A stretch of DNA of 64,000 bases from JAPLJC01 sp963697965 (GTDB taxonomy: Bacteria; Desulfobacterota; Desulfobaccia; Desulfobaccales; 0-14-0-80-60-11): NCBI GenBank assembly GCA_963697965.1, contig OY969108.1, positions 3,100,001 through 3,164,000 of the forward strand. Reading direction: 5' to 3'. Position 1 is the first letter of the stretch; every line of letters starts with the position of its first letter. A model generated the notes under the pieces. That model saw nothing but the letters and a program-made list of their open reading frames with translations. It was not told the origin of the DNA and did not search any database. Positions 32,575-41,517 of the stretch are shown one piece after another. The translations under genes and the position numbers were made by a program.

Positions 32575-33030
32575 ATGGCCAGCGAAGTGTTAAGGTTAAC
32601 GTCGCAGATTGTGATAGCTCACGCCTCCATGAGCGAACTGACTCCCCAAGAGCTGGTGGAGGAAATTAAAGAGGTTTACCAAGTCCTGGGTGCCATGGAA
32701 GGCGGCACTGTTATGCCGGAGGCCTTGGTCCCGGAAAAGGGGAAAGAAGCTGGCCTGGTCAAGAAACCGCCCGTGCCCCTGAAGGAGATTGTCGCGGAGA
32801 AACACGTAGTCTGCCTGGAGTGCGGGAAAAAGATGCGCACCCTGAAGGCTCATATCCGCAAGGCCCACAAGCTGCAGCCCAAAGAATATTTCCAGAGATA
32901 CTGCTTGGATCCCAAGAAATATCCTCTGGTATGCAAGGAATATTCTAAACAGCGCAGCCAGATGGCTAAACAACGGGGATTTGGTGAGCGGGGCACCCAT
33001 CATAAGGCGGCCAAGCCCAAGACCAAATAA
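32575..33030 (+). CDS. MucR/Ros family zinc-finger transcriptional regulator
   Basis: 151 residues. The Ros-type zinc finger is visible: VVCLECGKKMRTLKAHIRKAH supplies CxxC and two histidines, followed by the family block KEYFQRYCL. The N-terminus with TPQELVEEIKEVYQVL matches the oligomerisation part of MucR/Ros proteins. These act as H-NS-like silencers in alphaproteobacteria and are also common in Desulfobacterota. GAGAGG precedes the start, and a strong terminator follows at 33243. Confidence 0.93.
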   Translation: MASEVLRLTSQIVIAHASMSELTPQELVEEIKEVYQVLGAMEGGTVMPEALVPEKGKEAGLVKKPPVPLKEIVAEKHVVCLECGKKMRTLKAHIRKAHKLQPKEYFQRYCLDPKKYPLVCKEYSKQRSQMAKQRGFGERGTHHKAAKPKTK

Positions 33031-33242
33031 TCGCGGAAACCGGCTAAGTTAGCTTCATTTCTCCGGTATCCTTTCCTAGATCGTGATACTCTCCTTGGGG
33101 GCGGACCTTTGTGTCTGCCCTCTTTAGGGGGCTGCCCAAGACTTCTTCAAGATCCCTCGGGGATTGGATTTAGCGGCCGGGCGGCGCCCGCCAGCCCAAA
33201 TTACCTGTCCTTGATTGACCCGAAATGCGAGCCTAAAAAAGA

Positions 33243-33268
33243 CCCCTTGAGATCTCAAGGGGTTTTTT
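33243..33268 (+). terminator. Strong bidirectional terminator after the MucR-type gene
   Basis: A perfect 20-bp palindrome (CCCCTTGAGA/TCTCAAGGGG) is preceded by six A and followed by six T. It isolates the regulator from the TetR operon downstream. Confidence 0.85.
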
Positions 33269-33339
33269 GATTTCAGGGCTTCCCGGGACCTTGGGAAGTT
33301 AACCGGAAAAGGCCCTACGTTCCCTGACTAATTTATTGC

Positions 33340-33387
33340 TTGACATTAAAACAATTGATTGATACAAGCATTTTAAACGTCTGTTTA
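33340..33387 (+). promoter_or_regulatory. Promoter and likely operator of the TetR efflux operon
   Basis: TTGACA (33340-33345) with a weak TACAAG 17 bp later. An inverted repeat TAAAC-GTCT-GTTTA (33374-33387) follows just downstream, 18 bp before the proposed start codon. TetR repressors commonly bind such sites at their own promoter. Confidence 0.5.
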
Positions 33388-33404
33388 CTTTTTTTGAGGT
33401 TCCA

Positions 33405-34097
33405 ATTACGGATATCCCCTCAGAAAGCTCTACCGGCGCCGAAACCCGCCAGCGTCTACTGGAAGCGGCGGGGACAGTCTTTACTAAACGAGGGTTCCGC
33501 AACTCCACCATCCGGGAAATTTGCCGCCGGGCCAGGGCCAATCTGGCGGCCGTGAACTATCACTTCGGTGATAAAGAACGCCTGTATGCCACGGTCCTGG
33601 AATACGCCCATGCCCGCGCCCGGGAGAAATACCCTCTGGCCTCCGACGAGGGTGCGGATCTCCCAGCGGCGCAGCGTCTGCACGCCTTTATCCATCATGT
33701 TGTGTTCAGCCTCTTCGCTGAGGGGGTGCCGTCCTGGCCCGGCCAGTTGATGGCCCAGGAAATGATCGAACCCACCGCTGGTCTGGATGCCCTGGTGGAA
33801 AAGACGATTCGCCCGATGTCAGAAAAGTTGGCGGCCATCGTGGGAGAACTGCTGGGAGCCGGGAGGACAGCTGAGCGGATTCGCCTCTGCCAAATGAGCA
33901 TCATCGGTCAATGTCTCCATCCCCGCAACGCCCGTCAGGTAATCCATCGGCTTTTTCCCCAGCAGCAGTATAGACCGGAAGACATTGCCGCCCTGGCTGA
34001 CCACATCACCCGGTTTTCTTTAGCCGCCCTGAGAGGACTGGCAAAGGGGGAGGACGACGGTTACGGCCTGGCTCCGGGCGAGGGAGCCCAACCATGA
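33405..34097 (+). CDS. TetR family regulator with apparent ATT start codon
   Basis: About 230 residues if started at ATT 33405. The helix-turn-helix domain is complete only with this upstream part: ETRQRLLEAAGTVFTKRGFR, STIREICRRARANLAAVNYHFGDK. The C-terminal half resembles the CecR/YbiH type. No ATG, GTG or TTG occurs in frame between the upstream stop (33360) and the GTG at 33552, which lies inside the HTH. A GAGGT stands four bases before ATT 33405, and translation from there gives MTDIPSESS, a natural N-terminus. Its stop overlaps the permease start (ATGA), so it is the first gene of the efflux operon and its likely repressor. Confidence 0.75.
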   Translation: MTDIPSESSTGAETRQRLLEAAGTVFTKRGFRNSTIREICRRARANLAAVNYHFGDKERLYATVLEYAHARAREKYPLASDEGADLPAAQRLHAFIHHVVFSLFAEGVPSWPGQLMAQEMIEPTAGLDALVEKTIRPMSEKLAAIVGELLGAGRTAERIRLCQMSIIGQCLHPRNARQVIHRLFPQQQYRPEDIAALADHITRFSLAALRGLAKGEDDGYGLAPGEGAQP

Positions 34098-35230
34098 TAG
34101 GAATCCTCCGGGTCGCCTTCAAATTGTTAGTCAATGACCGTGGCAAGTTTGCCGGACTGGTCGTAGGGGTCACCTTCGCAGTCTTTCTTATGGTGCAACT
34201 GACCTCCGTATTTTCCGGCATACTGACTAAGGCCTCGGCTACCATCATCAACGTGGGCGCCAGCATCTGGGTCATGGACCCCTCCGTCAACAATCCGCTC
34301 AACAGCATCCAGTTGCCCGATTACATCCTGGACGCGGTGCGTAGTATCAACGGCGTCAAATACGCGGTGCCGTTATATTCCGGGGTAGCCCTCGTCAAAC
34401 TCCAGGACGGCACCTATCAGCCGGCCACCGTCCTCGGACTGGACGACGCCAGCCTGGTAGGCCGGCCTGAACTGATCGCCGGGAAAATTGACGATATTTT
34501 TGCCGATAATGGATTTATCGTGGTAAAGGACGAAGAATTTTCCAAACTAGAAAACCCTGGAATCGGCACAACTTTTGAGATCAATGACCACCGGGGGGTC
34601 GTCGTCGGGATCGCCAAGGTGACCAGCAGCACCCTGTTCGGCATCCCGACCCTGTACACCACCTTCACCCGGGCTATTGAGTATATTCCTTCCACGCGCT
34701 TCACCATTGCTTACATCTTAGTTGAACCGAAAAATGACAAAGACATCCCTTATATCAAGGCTCAGGTGGCCAAGGCCGGTTATTTGGCGCTGACCAATAG
34801 CGAATTCCAGAAAATGATCGCCGACTATTACAAATATCAAACCGGCATCGGCACCAACATCCTGATCATGACCCTGATCAGTTTCCTGGTCGGTCTATCC
34901 ATTTGCGGCCAGACCTTTTACACCTTCGTTTTGGAAAATCTGGAGAAATTCGGCGCCCTGAAGGCCATCGGCGCCAAGGGCTCCGAACTCGTCTATATGA
35001 TCCTCTTTCAGACTCTGTTCACCGGATTGACCGGGTACGGCCTGGGGATTGGCCTCTGTTCCCTTCTGGTCGCAGTGGCCAAAAGCAAGGTGCCAAATTA
35101 CGCCGCGGATATCACCTATTTGAATCTCGGCATGGCCTTCATCATGGTGCTCATCATCTCCGGGGTTTCCAGTTTCATCGCGGTGAGAAAAGTGATCAAA
35201 ATAGAGCCGTTCGACATTTTCAGAGGTTAG
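34094..35230 (+). CDS. ABC transporter permease (FtsX/MacB-DevC type)
   Basis: 378 residues. One membrane span near the N-terminus (FAGLVVGVTFAVFLMVQL) is followed by a large periplasmic domain (about 45-255) and three C-terminal spans (NILIMTLISFLVGLSICG, LFTGLTGYGLGIGLCSLLV, GMAFIMVLIISGVSSFIAV). This is the type VII (MacB-like) mechanotransmission topology, as in DevC of cyanobacterial glycolipid export. With the next three genes it makes a tripartite exporter spanning both membranes. The substrate is unknown. Confidence 0.9.
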   Translation: MIGILRVAFKLLVNDRGKFAGLVVGVTFAVFLMVQLTSVFSGILTKASATIINVGASIWVMDPSVNNPLNSIQLPDYILDAVRSINGVKYAVPLYSGVALVKLQDGTYQPATVLGLDDASLVGRPELIAGKIDDIFADNGFIVVKDEEFSKLENPGIGTTFEINDHRGVVVGIAKVTSSTLFGIPTLYTTFTRAIEYIPSTRFTIAYILVEPKNDKDIPYIKAQVAKAGYLALTNSEFQKMIADYYKYQTGIGTNILIMTLISFLVGLSICGQTFYTFVLENLEKFGALKAIGAKGSELVYMILFQTLFTGLTGYGLGIGLCSLLVAVAKSKVPNYAADITYLNLGMAFIMVLIISGVSSFIAVRKVIKIEPFDIFRG

Positions 35231-35232
35231 CC

Positions 35233-35952
35233 ATGGGCGAGGCGGCAGTGCAGGCCATCGGACTGGTGAAATGGTTCGGGGCTGAGGATATCAGGACCTA
35301 CGCGGTGCGTGAGGTCAGTTTTGAGCTCAATTTTGGCGAAATGCTCTATATCACCGGCCCCTCGGGGAGCGGCAAGACCACCCTGTTGAGTATGATCTCC
35401 GGGATTCTGAGACCTAATGCCGGCACGGTGGTGGTGGAGGGGAAAGAAATCTGGAGGCTCAGTCCCAACGAACTGGCCGATTTCAGATTGCATACCGTCG
35501 GTTTCGTGTTTCAGGACTACCACCTGTTCCCGAAACTGACCACTGCGGAGAACGTGGCGCTCCCCCTGATTCTGAAGAAGCAGGACTGGGATGAATCCAT
35601 GCGTCTCGCCCTGGAATTTCTGGATGTAGTGGGAATCAAGGACCGGGCGGAGCTGCCCCCCTCCAGGTTGAGTGGCGGGGAACAGCAGCGCGTGGCCTTG
35701 GCCAGGGCCATCGTCAGCCGTCCGGATATTTTAATTTTTGATGAACCCACCGCCTCCCTGGACGGCGCCACCGGCAGAAAGATTATCGGGTTTATTAAAG
35801 AAAACTTATTGAACGAGCACCGATGCATCCTGATCGTCACCCACGACGCCAGGATCTTCGAATATGCCGACCGGAACCTCGAGATGGAAGATGGCCGGAT
35901 TGTCAAGATTGTCAGCGGAGGCAAGGGAGTGGGAGGTGTGAGTGAGATCTAA
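35233..35952 (+). CDS. ABC transporter ATP-binding protein (DevA/LolD type)
   Basis: 239 residues from ATG 35233, two bases after the permease stop. Walker A GPSGSGKTTLLSMISG, Q-loop FVFQDYHLFPKLT, signature LSGGEQQRVALARAI, Walker B ILIFDEPTASLDG and the H-switch VTHDARIF are intact. It powers the permease encoded just upstream. The last codons overlap the membrane fusion protein gene. Confidence 0.95.
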   Translation: MGEAAVQAIGLVKWFGAEDIRTYAVREVSFELNFGEMLYITGPSGSGKTTLLSMISGILRPNAGTVVVEGKEIWRLSPNELADFRLHTVGFVFQDYHLFPKLTTAENVALPLILKKQDWDESMRLALEFLDVVGIKDRAELPPSRLSGGEQQRVALARAIVSRPDILIFDEPTASLDGATGRKIIGFIKENLLNEHRCILIVTHDARIFEYADRNLEMEDGRIVKIVSGGKGVGGVSEI

Positions 35953-37030
35953 AATATTAACAGCCCTGGTAATCCTGGGAATAGTGGGCGGCCTGGTCAG
36001 CGCCTACGTTTACGGCATCCGGAAGCAACCGCTGTCGCCGGCCTTTAATCCGGCCCAGAACCCTTATGCCAAGGGTATTTATGCCAACGGCATCATTGAA
36101 AGCTACCAGTCGCACGGGGCTAATATCAATATCTATCCCGAAGTCTCGGGAACTGTCACCCAGATACTGGTAAAGGAAGGGGACAAGGTAACTGCGGGGA
36201 CCCCGCTGCTGTTGATAGACGATTCCATTCAAAAGGCCACCGTGGAGCAGCAAAAGGCCCAGGCTGAAGCCGCTCTGGCCATGCTGCGGGAACTCAAGGC
36301 CCAGCCGAGATCGGAAGTCCTCAGGGTGTCCAAGGCCCAGGTCGATTATGCCGCCGCCCAGCTGAGAACTTCCCTGGACACGCTGAAAAAGCTAAAGAGA
36401 TCATTTACCATGGACCCCAAATCGGTGAGCAAGGACCAGCTGGATACCGCGGACAACACGGTCAAGGCGAATCAGGCCAATCTCGGGGTGGCGCGGCGGA
36501 ACTACCAATTGACCAAGGCCGGGGCCTGGATCTATGACATCCAAAACCAGCAGCATCTATATGAGGCCTTGTCCAAGACCTATGCCAGCGGGGCCGCCCT
36601 GCTGGCTAAATACACCATTCGGGCGCAGGTTGACGGCGTGGTCCTGGCCATCAACGCCGCGGCAGGCAGTTTCGTGTCGCCCCAGGGAATTTATGACACC
36701 TACACCCAGGGAACTGATCCCGTCCTGGTCATGAGCCACCCCCAGCAGCCTTATCTTGAGGTCCGGTGTTATATTGACGAGATTCTCGTTCCCAGGATGC
36801 CGCCGCCTTCCAAGATGAACGCTCAAATGGAAATCAGAGGAACGACCGAGCGCATCCCCCTGGAGTTCGAGCGTATCCAGCCCTATGTGAGCCCCAAGAT
36901 CGAGCTGTCGGATGAAAGGACCGAAAGGGTGGACGTGAGAGTGCTGCCGGTCTTGTTCCGCTTCAAGCCGCCCCCCAACCTGAATATTTATCCGGGGCAA
37001 CTGGTGGACGTCTATGTGGAAACGCATTAA
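35942..37030 (+). CDS. HlyD-family membrane fusion protein (DevB type)
   Basis: 362 residues from GTG 35942, overlapping the ATPase gene by 11 bp. An N-terminal membrane anchor (LTALVILGIVGGLVSAYVYG) is followed by a biotinyl-lipoyl half-motif (INIYPEVSGTVTQILVKEGD), a long alpha-hairpin (about 95-205) and the second half-motif TIRAQVDGVVLAINAAAGSFV. It links the inner-membrane transporter to the outer-membrane factor encoded next. Confidence 0.93.
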   Translation: MRSKILTALVILGIVGGLVSAYVYGIRKQPLSPAFNPAQNPYAKGIYANGIIESYQSHGANINIYPEVSGTVTQILVKEGDKVTAGTPLLLIDDSIQKATVEQQKAQAEAALAMLRELKAQPRSEVLRVSKAQVDYAAAQLRTSLDTLKKLKRSFTMDPKSVSKDQLDTADNTVKANQANLGVARRNYQLTKAGAWIYDIQNQQHLYEALSKTYASGAALLAKYTIRAQVDGVVLAINAAAGSFVSPQGIYDTYTQGTDPVLVMSHPQQPYLEVRCYIDEILVPRMPPPSKMNAQMEIRGTTERIPLEFERIQPYVSPKIELSDERTERVDVRVLPVLFRFKPPPNLNIYPGQLVDVYVETH

Positions 37031-38561
37031 CCCGCCGGGAGACCGGAGCAGGTGGAGGCGGCGGCAACCGGCGCAGGCTGACTGCGAAGCCCGGTACAGG
37101 CAGATCCTGACCTGGTTCTGCCTGGGAATCCTGTCCGGCTTGCTGGTCCCGGGCTGTGCCGTGGGACCCAACTTCGTCCCTCCCCAGCCCCCGGCGGCGA
37201 CCCAATACACCCAAGGGGAGGAACCGGCCAAGACGGTGGCAGCGGCCGGCCGGGCGCAACACTTTGCATACGGCGCCCAAATCGCCCAGGATTGGTGGCG
37301 CCTGTTCCAATCCCCCAAGCTAGACCAGGTGATCAAGGAAGCAGTGGCCCAAAATCCCAACCTGCAATCGGCCCAGGCCCGGCTGCAGCAAAGCCAGGAG
37401 AACCTGCGGGCCGGCTACGGCACCTTTTTCCCCCAAGCCTCCGGCAACTTCTCCTACAGCCGGGAGAGGTTTAACCCCGCCCAATTCGGCAGTACCGCCA
37501 AAGGCAGCATCTTCAATCTCTACACCAGCTCGGTCTCTGTTAGCTACCTGCTGGACGTCTTCGGCGGCACGCGGCGAACCGTGGAGGCCCTGGCGGCTCA
37601 AGCCGATTATCAGGCATACACTGCCCAGGCCACCTATCTAACCCTGTTGGGGAACGTCGCCAACGCCGCCATCGCCCAGGCAGGCTACCTGGCCTCCATC
37701 GACGCCACGGAACGGCTCATTGTTTTTCAAAAAGAACAAGTGCGCATCACCGAAACCCAGTTCCAGGCGGGGACGGCGCCGTATGCCAACGTGGTTAGCG
37801 TGCAATCGCAGCTCGCCGCCACCGAAGCGACCCTGCCGCCCATCAAGCAGAACCTCGATAGGACTCAGCATCTGCTGGCCGCCCTGGTGGGACGCACCCC
37901 GGCGGAGTGGCAGCCCCCCCGGGTCGATCTGGCAGAAATCACCCTGCCCGGGGAACTGCCCGTGACCCTGCCTTCCGAACTGGTGCGCCGGCGCCCGGAT
38001 ATCCTGGCCGCCGAAGCTCAAATGCACACTGCCAGCGCCAATGTCGGCGTGGCCACCGCGGCCATGTTCCCCAGCTTCACCCTGAGCGCCGGCTATGGCC
38101 AATCGAGTAATGATATCTCCACTCTCATGGCCACCGGCGGCAATTTTTGGAGTGCGGGCGCAGCCCTGGCCCAACCACTCTTGCGCGGCGGGACCTTATG
38201 GTTTCAGAGGAAGGCCGCCATCGCAGCCTATCAGGCCTCCCAAACCGATTATCGACAGGTGGTGGTCAGCGCCTTCCAGCAGGTAGCCGATACCCTGCGC
38301 GCGGTGCAACACGATGCCGAAGCCCTGCAGGCCCAAGCCGCCGCTCTAAACGCCGCCAGGCAGGCGTTGCAATTGACGCAGTCGAATTATCAGGCCGGGC
38401 TGGTCAACTATTTGCAGATGCTCACCGCGGACAACCAATACCAGCAGGCCAGGCTCGGCTACATCGGGGCCCAGGCACAGCGTTTGCAGGATACCGCCGC
38501 GTTATTCGTCTCCCTGGGTGGCGGCTGGTGGAGTGCCGACAGCCCCATGGCGGGAAAATAA
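37014..38561 (+). CDS. Outer-membrane efflux lipoprotein (NodT/TolC family)
   Basis: 515 residues, overlapping the previous gene by 17 bp. A signal segment ends with the lipobox LVPGCAVGPNF, the usual NodT signature. Two OEP repeats follow, with helical stretches (QSAQARLQQSQENLRAGYG, AAEAQMHTASANVGVATAAMFPS). It forms the trimeric outer-membrane channel of the exporter. No terminator is obvious at its end. Confidence 0.94.
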   Translation: MWKRINPPGDRSRWRRRQPAQADCEARYRQILTWFCLGILSGLLVPGCAVGPNFVPPQPPAATQYTQGEEPAKTVAAAGRAQHFAYGAQIAQDWWRLFQSPKLDQVIKEAVAQNPNLQSAQARLQQSQENLRAGYGTFFPQASGNFSYSRERFNPAQFGSTAKGSIFNLYTSSVSVSYLLDVFGGTRRTVEALAAQADYQAYTAQATYLTLLGNVANAAIAQAGYLASIDATERLIVFQKEQVRITETQFQAGTAPYANVVSVQSQLAATEATLPPIKQNLDRTQHLLAALVGRTPAEWQPPRVDLAEITLPGELPVTLPSELVRRRPDILAAEAQMHTASANVGVATAAMFPSFTLSAGYGQSSNDISTLMATGGNFWSAGAALAQPLLRGGTLWFQRKAAIAAYQASQTDYRQVVVSAFQQVADTLRAVQHDAEALQAQAAALNAARQALQLTQSNYQAGLVNYLQMLTADNQYQQARLGYIGAQAQRLQDTAALFVSLGGGWWSADSPMAGK

Positions 38562-38602
38562 TTACGCGGGTAAAATATAATGAAGCCCAAAAGAGGTAAG
38601 CT

Positions 38603-38914
38603 ATGTTGAAATTAACGGAGTTCGACCCAAGCGACTTCCAGCGCTGGCCCTATGTCGAAGCCCTTGCCGGCACCATTGTCCCGATGCTTGCCCAGGTGAA
38701 GATCCGACCGCCAGACTACAGGGGCTTGACCGCAACGGTAGTAGTGGATGGCAACGGCATCCAGGTTATGATTAAGGGTAAAACCGGTAATGAGAAAAAG
38801 GCCTTTTCCCTGGACCTCTACCCTTTCCCTTTGGCCGTCTTGGTAGCGAAGCATTTGCAAGAACCACTCGACCCGGAAGTCTTGACCAGGTTGGGTTTTC
38901 GAAGATGGGAGTGA
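38603..38914 (+). CDS. Hypothetical protein, 103 residues
   Basis: Starts 41 bp after the efflux operon with AGAGG in front of the ATG. Composition is normal for a soluble alpha/beta protein: TATVVVDGNGIQVMIKGKTG forms a probable beta-hairpin, and the C-terminus EPLDPEVLTRLGFRRWE is helical. No signal peptide, membrane span or known motif. I do not recognise it. It may be co-transcribed with the efflux genes. Confidence 0.55.
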   Translation: MLKLTEFDPSDFQRWPYVEALAGTIVPMLAQVKIRPPDYRGLTATVVVDGNGIQVMIKGKTGNEKKAFSLDLYPFPLAVLVAKHLQEPLDPEVLTRLGFRRWE

Positions 38915-39244
38915 AGGGCGACTAGGGGCCGCCGGTGCTACCAGCCTGCTATTGGATCAGTATCTGAACTTGCTGATAAGAATTTATCCCTTCTCAAAAT
39001 TCGATCCTCACCTTTCCGCCTTTGCGCAATTATTAATACGGACACCGCCGGCGTCCAGAATTAGAGGTTACAAATCTGCCAGGAGATTGCCTTGACAAAG
39101 GCTGTCGAGGTGCAGATTTTTATGGAAGTGGCGGCTGCCCGGAGAGCGGTTCGATTGAAAGGCCCATGAACTTATCGGTAGTCTCACCTCAGTGAGGGGT
39201 CCACTGACAAATTAATATCATTTCCAGTTCTTCCCACGTCGATC
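38915..39244. other. Gene-free stretch before the TauE/SafE gene
   Basis: About 330 bp. It has a TTGACA at 39091-39096 and a small CCTCA-GTGAGG hairpin at about 39188 that may belong to the tauE-like promoter and leader. No gene, tRNA or dispersed palindrome is seen. Confidence 0.4.
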
Positions 39245-40081
39245 ATGAATATTGGCGAACTTGCAGGTACCATCTTCTGCGCGTCCCTGGTGGCAGGATT
39301 CCTGGGGTCTTTGACGGGATTGGGTGGCGGGGTGGTAATCATACCCCTCCTGACTTTAGGTTTCGGCATAGATATCCGCTATGCCATCGGCGCCTCGCTG
39401 GTGTCAGTGATTGCCACCTCGTCGGGGGCCGCGGCCGCTTATGTGAGAGAAGGATTTTCCAATATTCGGATCGGCATGTTTCTGGAGATGGCCACGACTA
39501 TGGGGGCGTTATTCGGGGCGGCCCTGGCGGCCATAATTGCCCCGTCCTATATTGCCGTGATTTTTGGCGTAGTTCTCCTCTATTCCGCATATTTATCGAC
39601 TCACCCCCCGCCAGCCAGGTCTGCCGATGGGAAGCCTGATCCGCTGGCCACCCGTCTGCATATGGACGCCTCCTATCCTGGCCCTCAAGCTCCGCTAAGC
39701 TATCATGTGCAAGCCGTCCCCACCGGGTTTAGTTTGATGTTTCTGGCAGGCTCCCTTTCCGGACTGCTGGGGATCGGATCGGGCGCAGTCAAAGTTTTGG
39801 CTATGGATCAGGCCATGCACGTTCCTTTTAAGGTTTCCACTACAACCAGCAATTTCATGATAGGGGTAACGGCAGCGGCCAGTGCCGGAATCTACCTCAA
39901 CCGGGGCTATATCGATCCGGGACTGACAATGCCGGTGGCGCTGGGAGTATGCATCGGTTCCTTACTGGGAGCCCGCCTCCTGATAGGAATCCACACCCGC
40001 TGGCTGCGTCTAACCTTCGCCGCAGTCATCCTGTTTTTGGGTGTGGAGATGATTTATAACGGCTTGACCGGGAGGTTCTAG
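39245..40081 (+). CDS. TauE/SafE family membrane transporter
   Basis: 278 residues with about eight membrane spans. The family's glycine-rich repeated motif is visible twice: FLGSLTGLGGGVVIIPLL near residue 19 and SLSGLLGIGSGAVKVLAM near 178. Members export sulfite, sulfoacetate or related anions. In a sulfate reducer a sulfur oxyanion is a plausible substrate, but it cannot be read from sequence. The next gene starts one base after the stop, so the pair is one unit. Ribosome site is weak. Confidence 0.9.
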   Translation: MNIGELAGTIFCASLVAGFLGSLTGLGGGVVIIPLLTLGFGIDIRYAIGASLVSVIATSSGAAAAYVREGFSNIRIGMFLEMATTMGALFGAALAAIIAPSYIAVIFGVVLLYSAYLSTHPPPARSADGKPDPLATRLHMDASYPGPQAPLSYHVQAVPTGFSLMFLAGSLSGLLGIGSGAVKVLAMDQAMHVPFKVSTTTSNFMIGVTAAASAGIYLNRGYIDPGLTMPVALGVCIGSLLGARLLIGIHTRWLRLTFAAVILFLGVEMIYNGLTGRF

Positions 40082-40082
40082 G

Positions 40083-40466
40083 ATGCGTTATCCCAAGGCC
40101 TGGACCGATCAGCAGATGGACATAATCATCGGGGTGATACTCAGGACTGGGGTGATTATCTCCGCCCTTGTGGTATTGCTGGGGGGAGTCATTTATCTGC
40201 ATCATTTTGCTTACAATAAACCCCTTTACCGGGTTTTTCTCGGAGAGCCAAGCGACTTACGCCATATAACGGGAATTATCCGGGACGCCATGGCGTTCAA
40301 GGGGCGGGGAATAATCCAATTCGGCCTGCTGCTTCTGATTGCCACCCCGGTGGTGCGGGTCGCTTTCAGCGTTGTGGCCTTCGCCTTGCAACGGGACCGC
40401 CTCTACGTCATGGTGACCCTAATCGTCTTGGGGATCTTGTTATTCAGTCTGATAGGAGGGCGGTAG
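40083..40466 (+). CDS. DUF1634 membrane protein
   Basis: 127 residues with three membrane spans (about 18-40, 80-100, 105-125). DUF1634 proteins nearly always sit beside TauE/SafE-type transporters, as here, and are thought to be accessory subunits. FKGRGIIQFGLLLLIATPVVRVAFS is the conserved core, given here only as its position (about 72-97). No enzyme motif. Confidence 0.88.
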   Translation: MRYPKAWTDQQMDIIIGVILRTGVIISALVVLLGGVIYLHHFAYNKPLYRVFLGEPSDLRHITGIIRDAMAFKGRGIIQFGLLLLIATPVVRVAFSVVAFALQRDRLYVMVTLIVLGILLFSLIGGR

Positions 40467-40502
40467 TCCGAATTCTCCTCGCTGTTTAATGGGTTATCCG
40501 CT

Positions 40503-41312
40503 ATGGCGCACACCGTTTTGGACTTGTTAAAGGCTCTTCCCCGCACCAACTGCGGTGATTGCGGGCTGCCTACCTGCATGGCCTTTGCCACCCAGGTAAT
40601 TAAGGAAGGATTAGACCTGGGCGGCTGTCCCCATCTGCCGCCAGCCGCACAAGGGCTTGCCGGAGCCATCGCCAGCCAGCAGGAGAAGGGCCAGGGACGC
40701 CGCCGGGAATCATTGGCCATTTCCCTGGAGGTTATGCATCTAAAAATGGCCCCTCTCAATTTCCGTGACCTGGCCGCCGGGTTGGGGGCCGTTTACGGTG
40801 AGGAGAACGGCCGGCCTTACCTCACCTTTTCCTTCTTCGGTCAACCTCTCCTGGTATTCAAAGACGAGGTGCGTTACCCGGCCGGGGCTGCTCCGAATCC
40901 CTGGGATGCCATCTTGCTTTACAACTTTATCGCCTCCTGCGGGAAGTCGGCGCCAGCGGGGACCTGGATCACCTTCCAAAGCCTGCCCAACTCGGTCTCC
41001 AAGGCCAAGACCCTGGCCCGCCTGGAGAAGGAACTGGCAGAACATTTTACCGGACAGATTGACCAACTGCGGCGCCAGACCGCCGCTTTGGCCGCGGCGC
41101 CGATCCAAGCTTCTGAGAATGCAGATTTCCAAGCGGTCTTCCAGCCTCTGCCCCGGGTGCCGGTGCTCCTCCTCTTTTGGGACGCCGAGCCGGCAGAAGG
41201 CTTCCCGGCCCAGGCTCACTTCCTGTTCGACTCGACTGTTAGTGACTTCCTGGATCTGGAATCCCTGCTCTTTCTGGTGGAGCAACTGACGGACCGCCTT
41301 ATGAAGAAGTGA
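40503..41312 (+). CDS. Fe-S cluster-domain DUF3786 protein
   Basis: 269 residues. The N-terminus (about 5-45) has the Fe-S motif CGDCGLPTCMAFA...GCPHLP, the four-cysteine pattern shared with the corrinoid iron-sulfur protein and Rnf/Nqr-type clusters. The rest is a DUF3786 domain (LLYNFIASCGKSAPAGTWI). Such proteins are common in acetogens and sulfate reducers and are suspected to serve corrinoid or C1 metabolism, but no activity is known. It lies 36 bp after the DUF1634 gene. Confidence 0.82.
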   Translation: MAHTVLDLLKALPRTNCGDCGLPTCMAFATQVIKEGLDLGGCPHLPPAAQGLAGAIASQQEKGQGRRRESLAISLEVMHLKMAPLNFRDLAAGLGAVYGEENGRPYLTFSFFGQPLLVFKDEVRYPAGAAPNPWDAILLYNFIASCGKSAPAGTWITFQSLPNSVSKAKTLARLEKELAEHFTGQIDQLRRQTAALAAAPIQASENADFQAVFQPLPRVPVLLLFWDAEPAEGFPAQAHFLFDSTVSDFLDLESLLFLVEQLTDRLMKK

Positions 41313-41517
41313 CGGCTTTAATGCTTCTTTGTCAATCCCTAGGACAAAGGGGTTCCCAAACCATTTTCCGGCCGCGGCCTCAAGTCTGCCACCTGGTCCC
41401 GGTTGACTCCCCCCCTGGGAAGGGTCCCGTGGGGGTGGGCGTATGGCGGCGCGCCGGCGAATATGTTAAATTTAGGGAGAAGCCGAAGACACTGGATCCA
41501 CCTTACCCTGGACGGGC

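Noticed and set aside
39140..39170. GGTTCGATT as a tRNA T-loop
   Set aside because: Flanking bases do not make the T stem, and no other arms are present.
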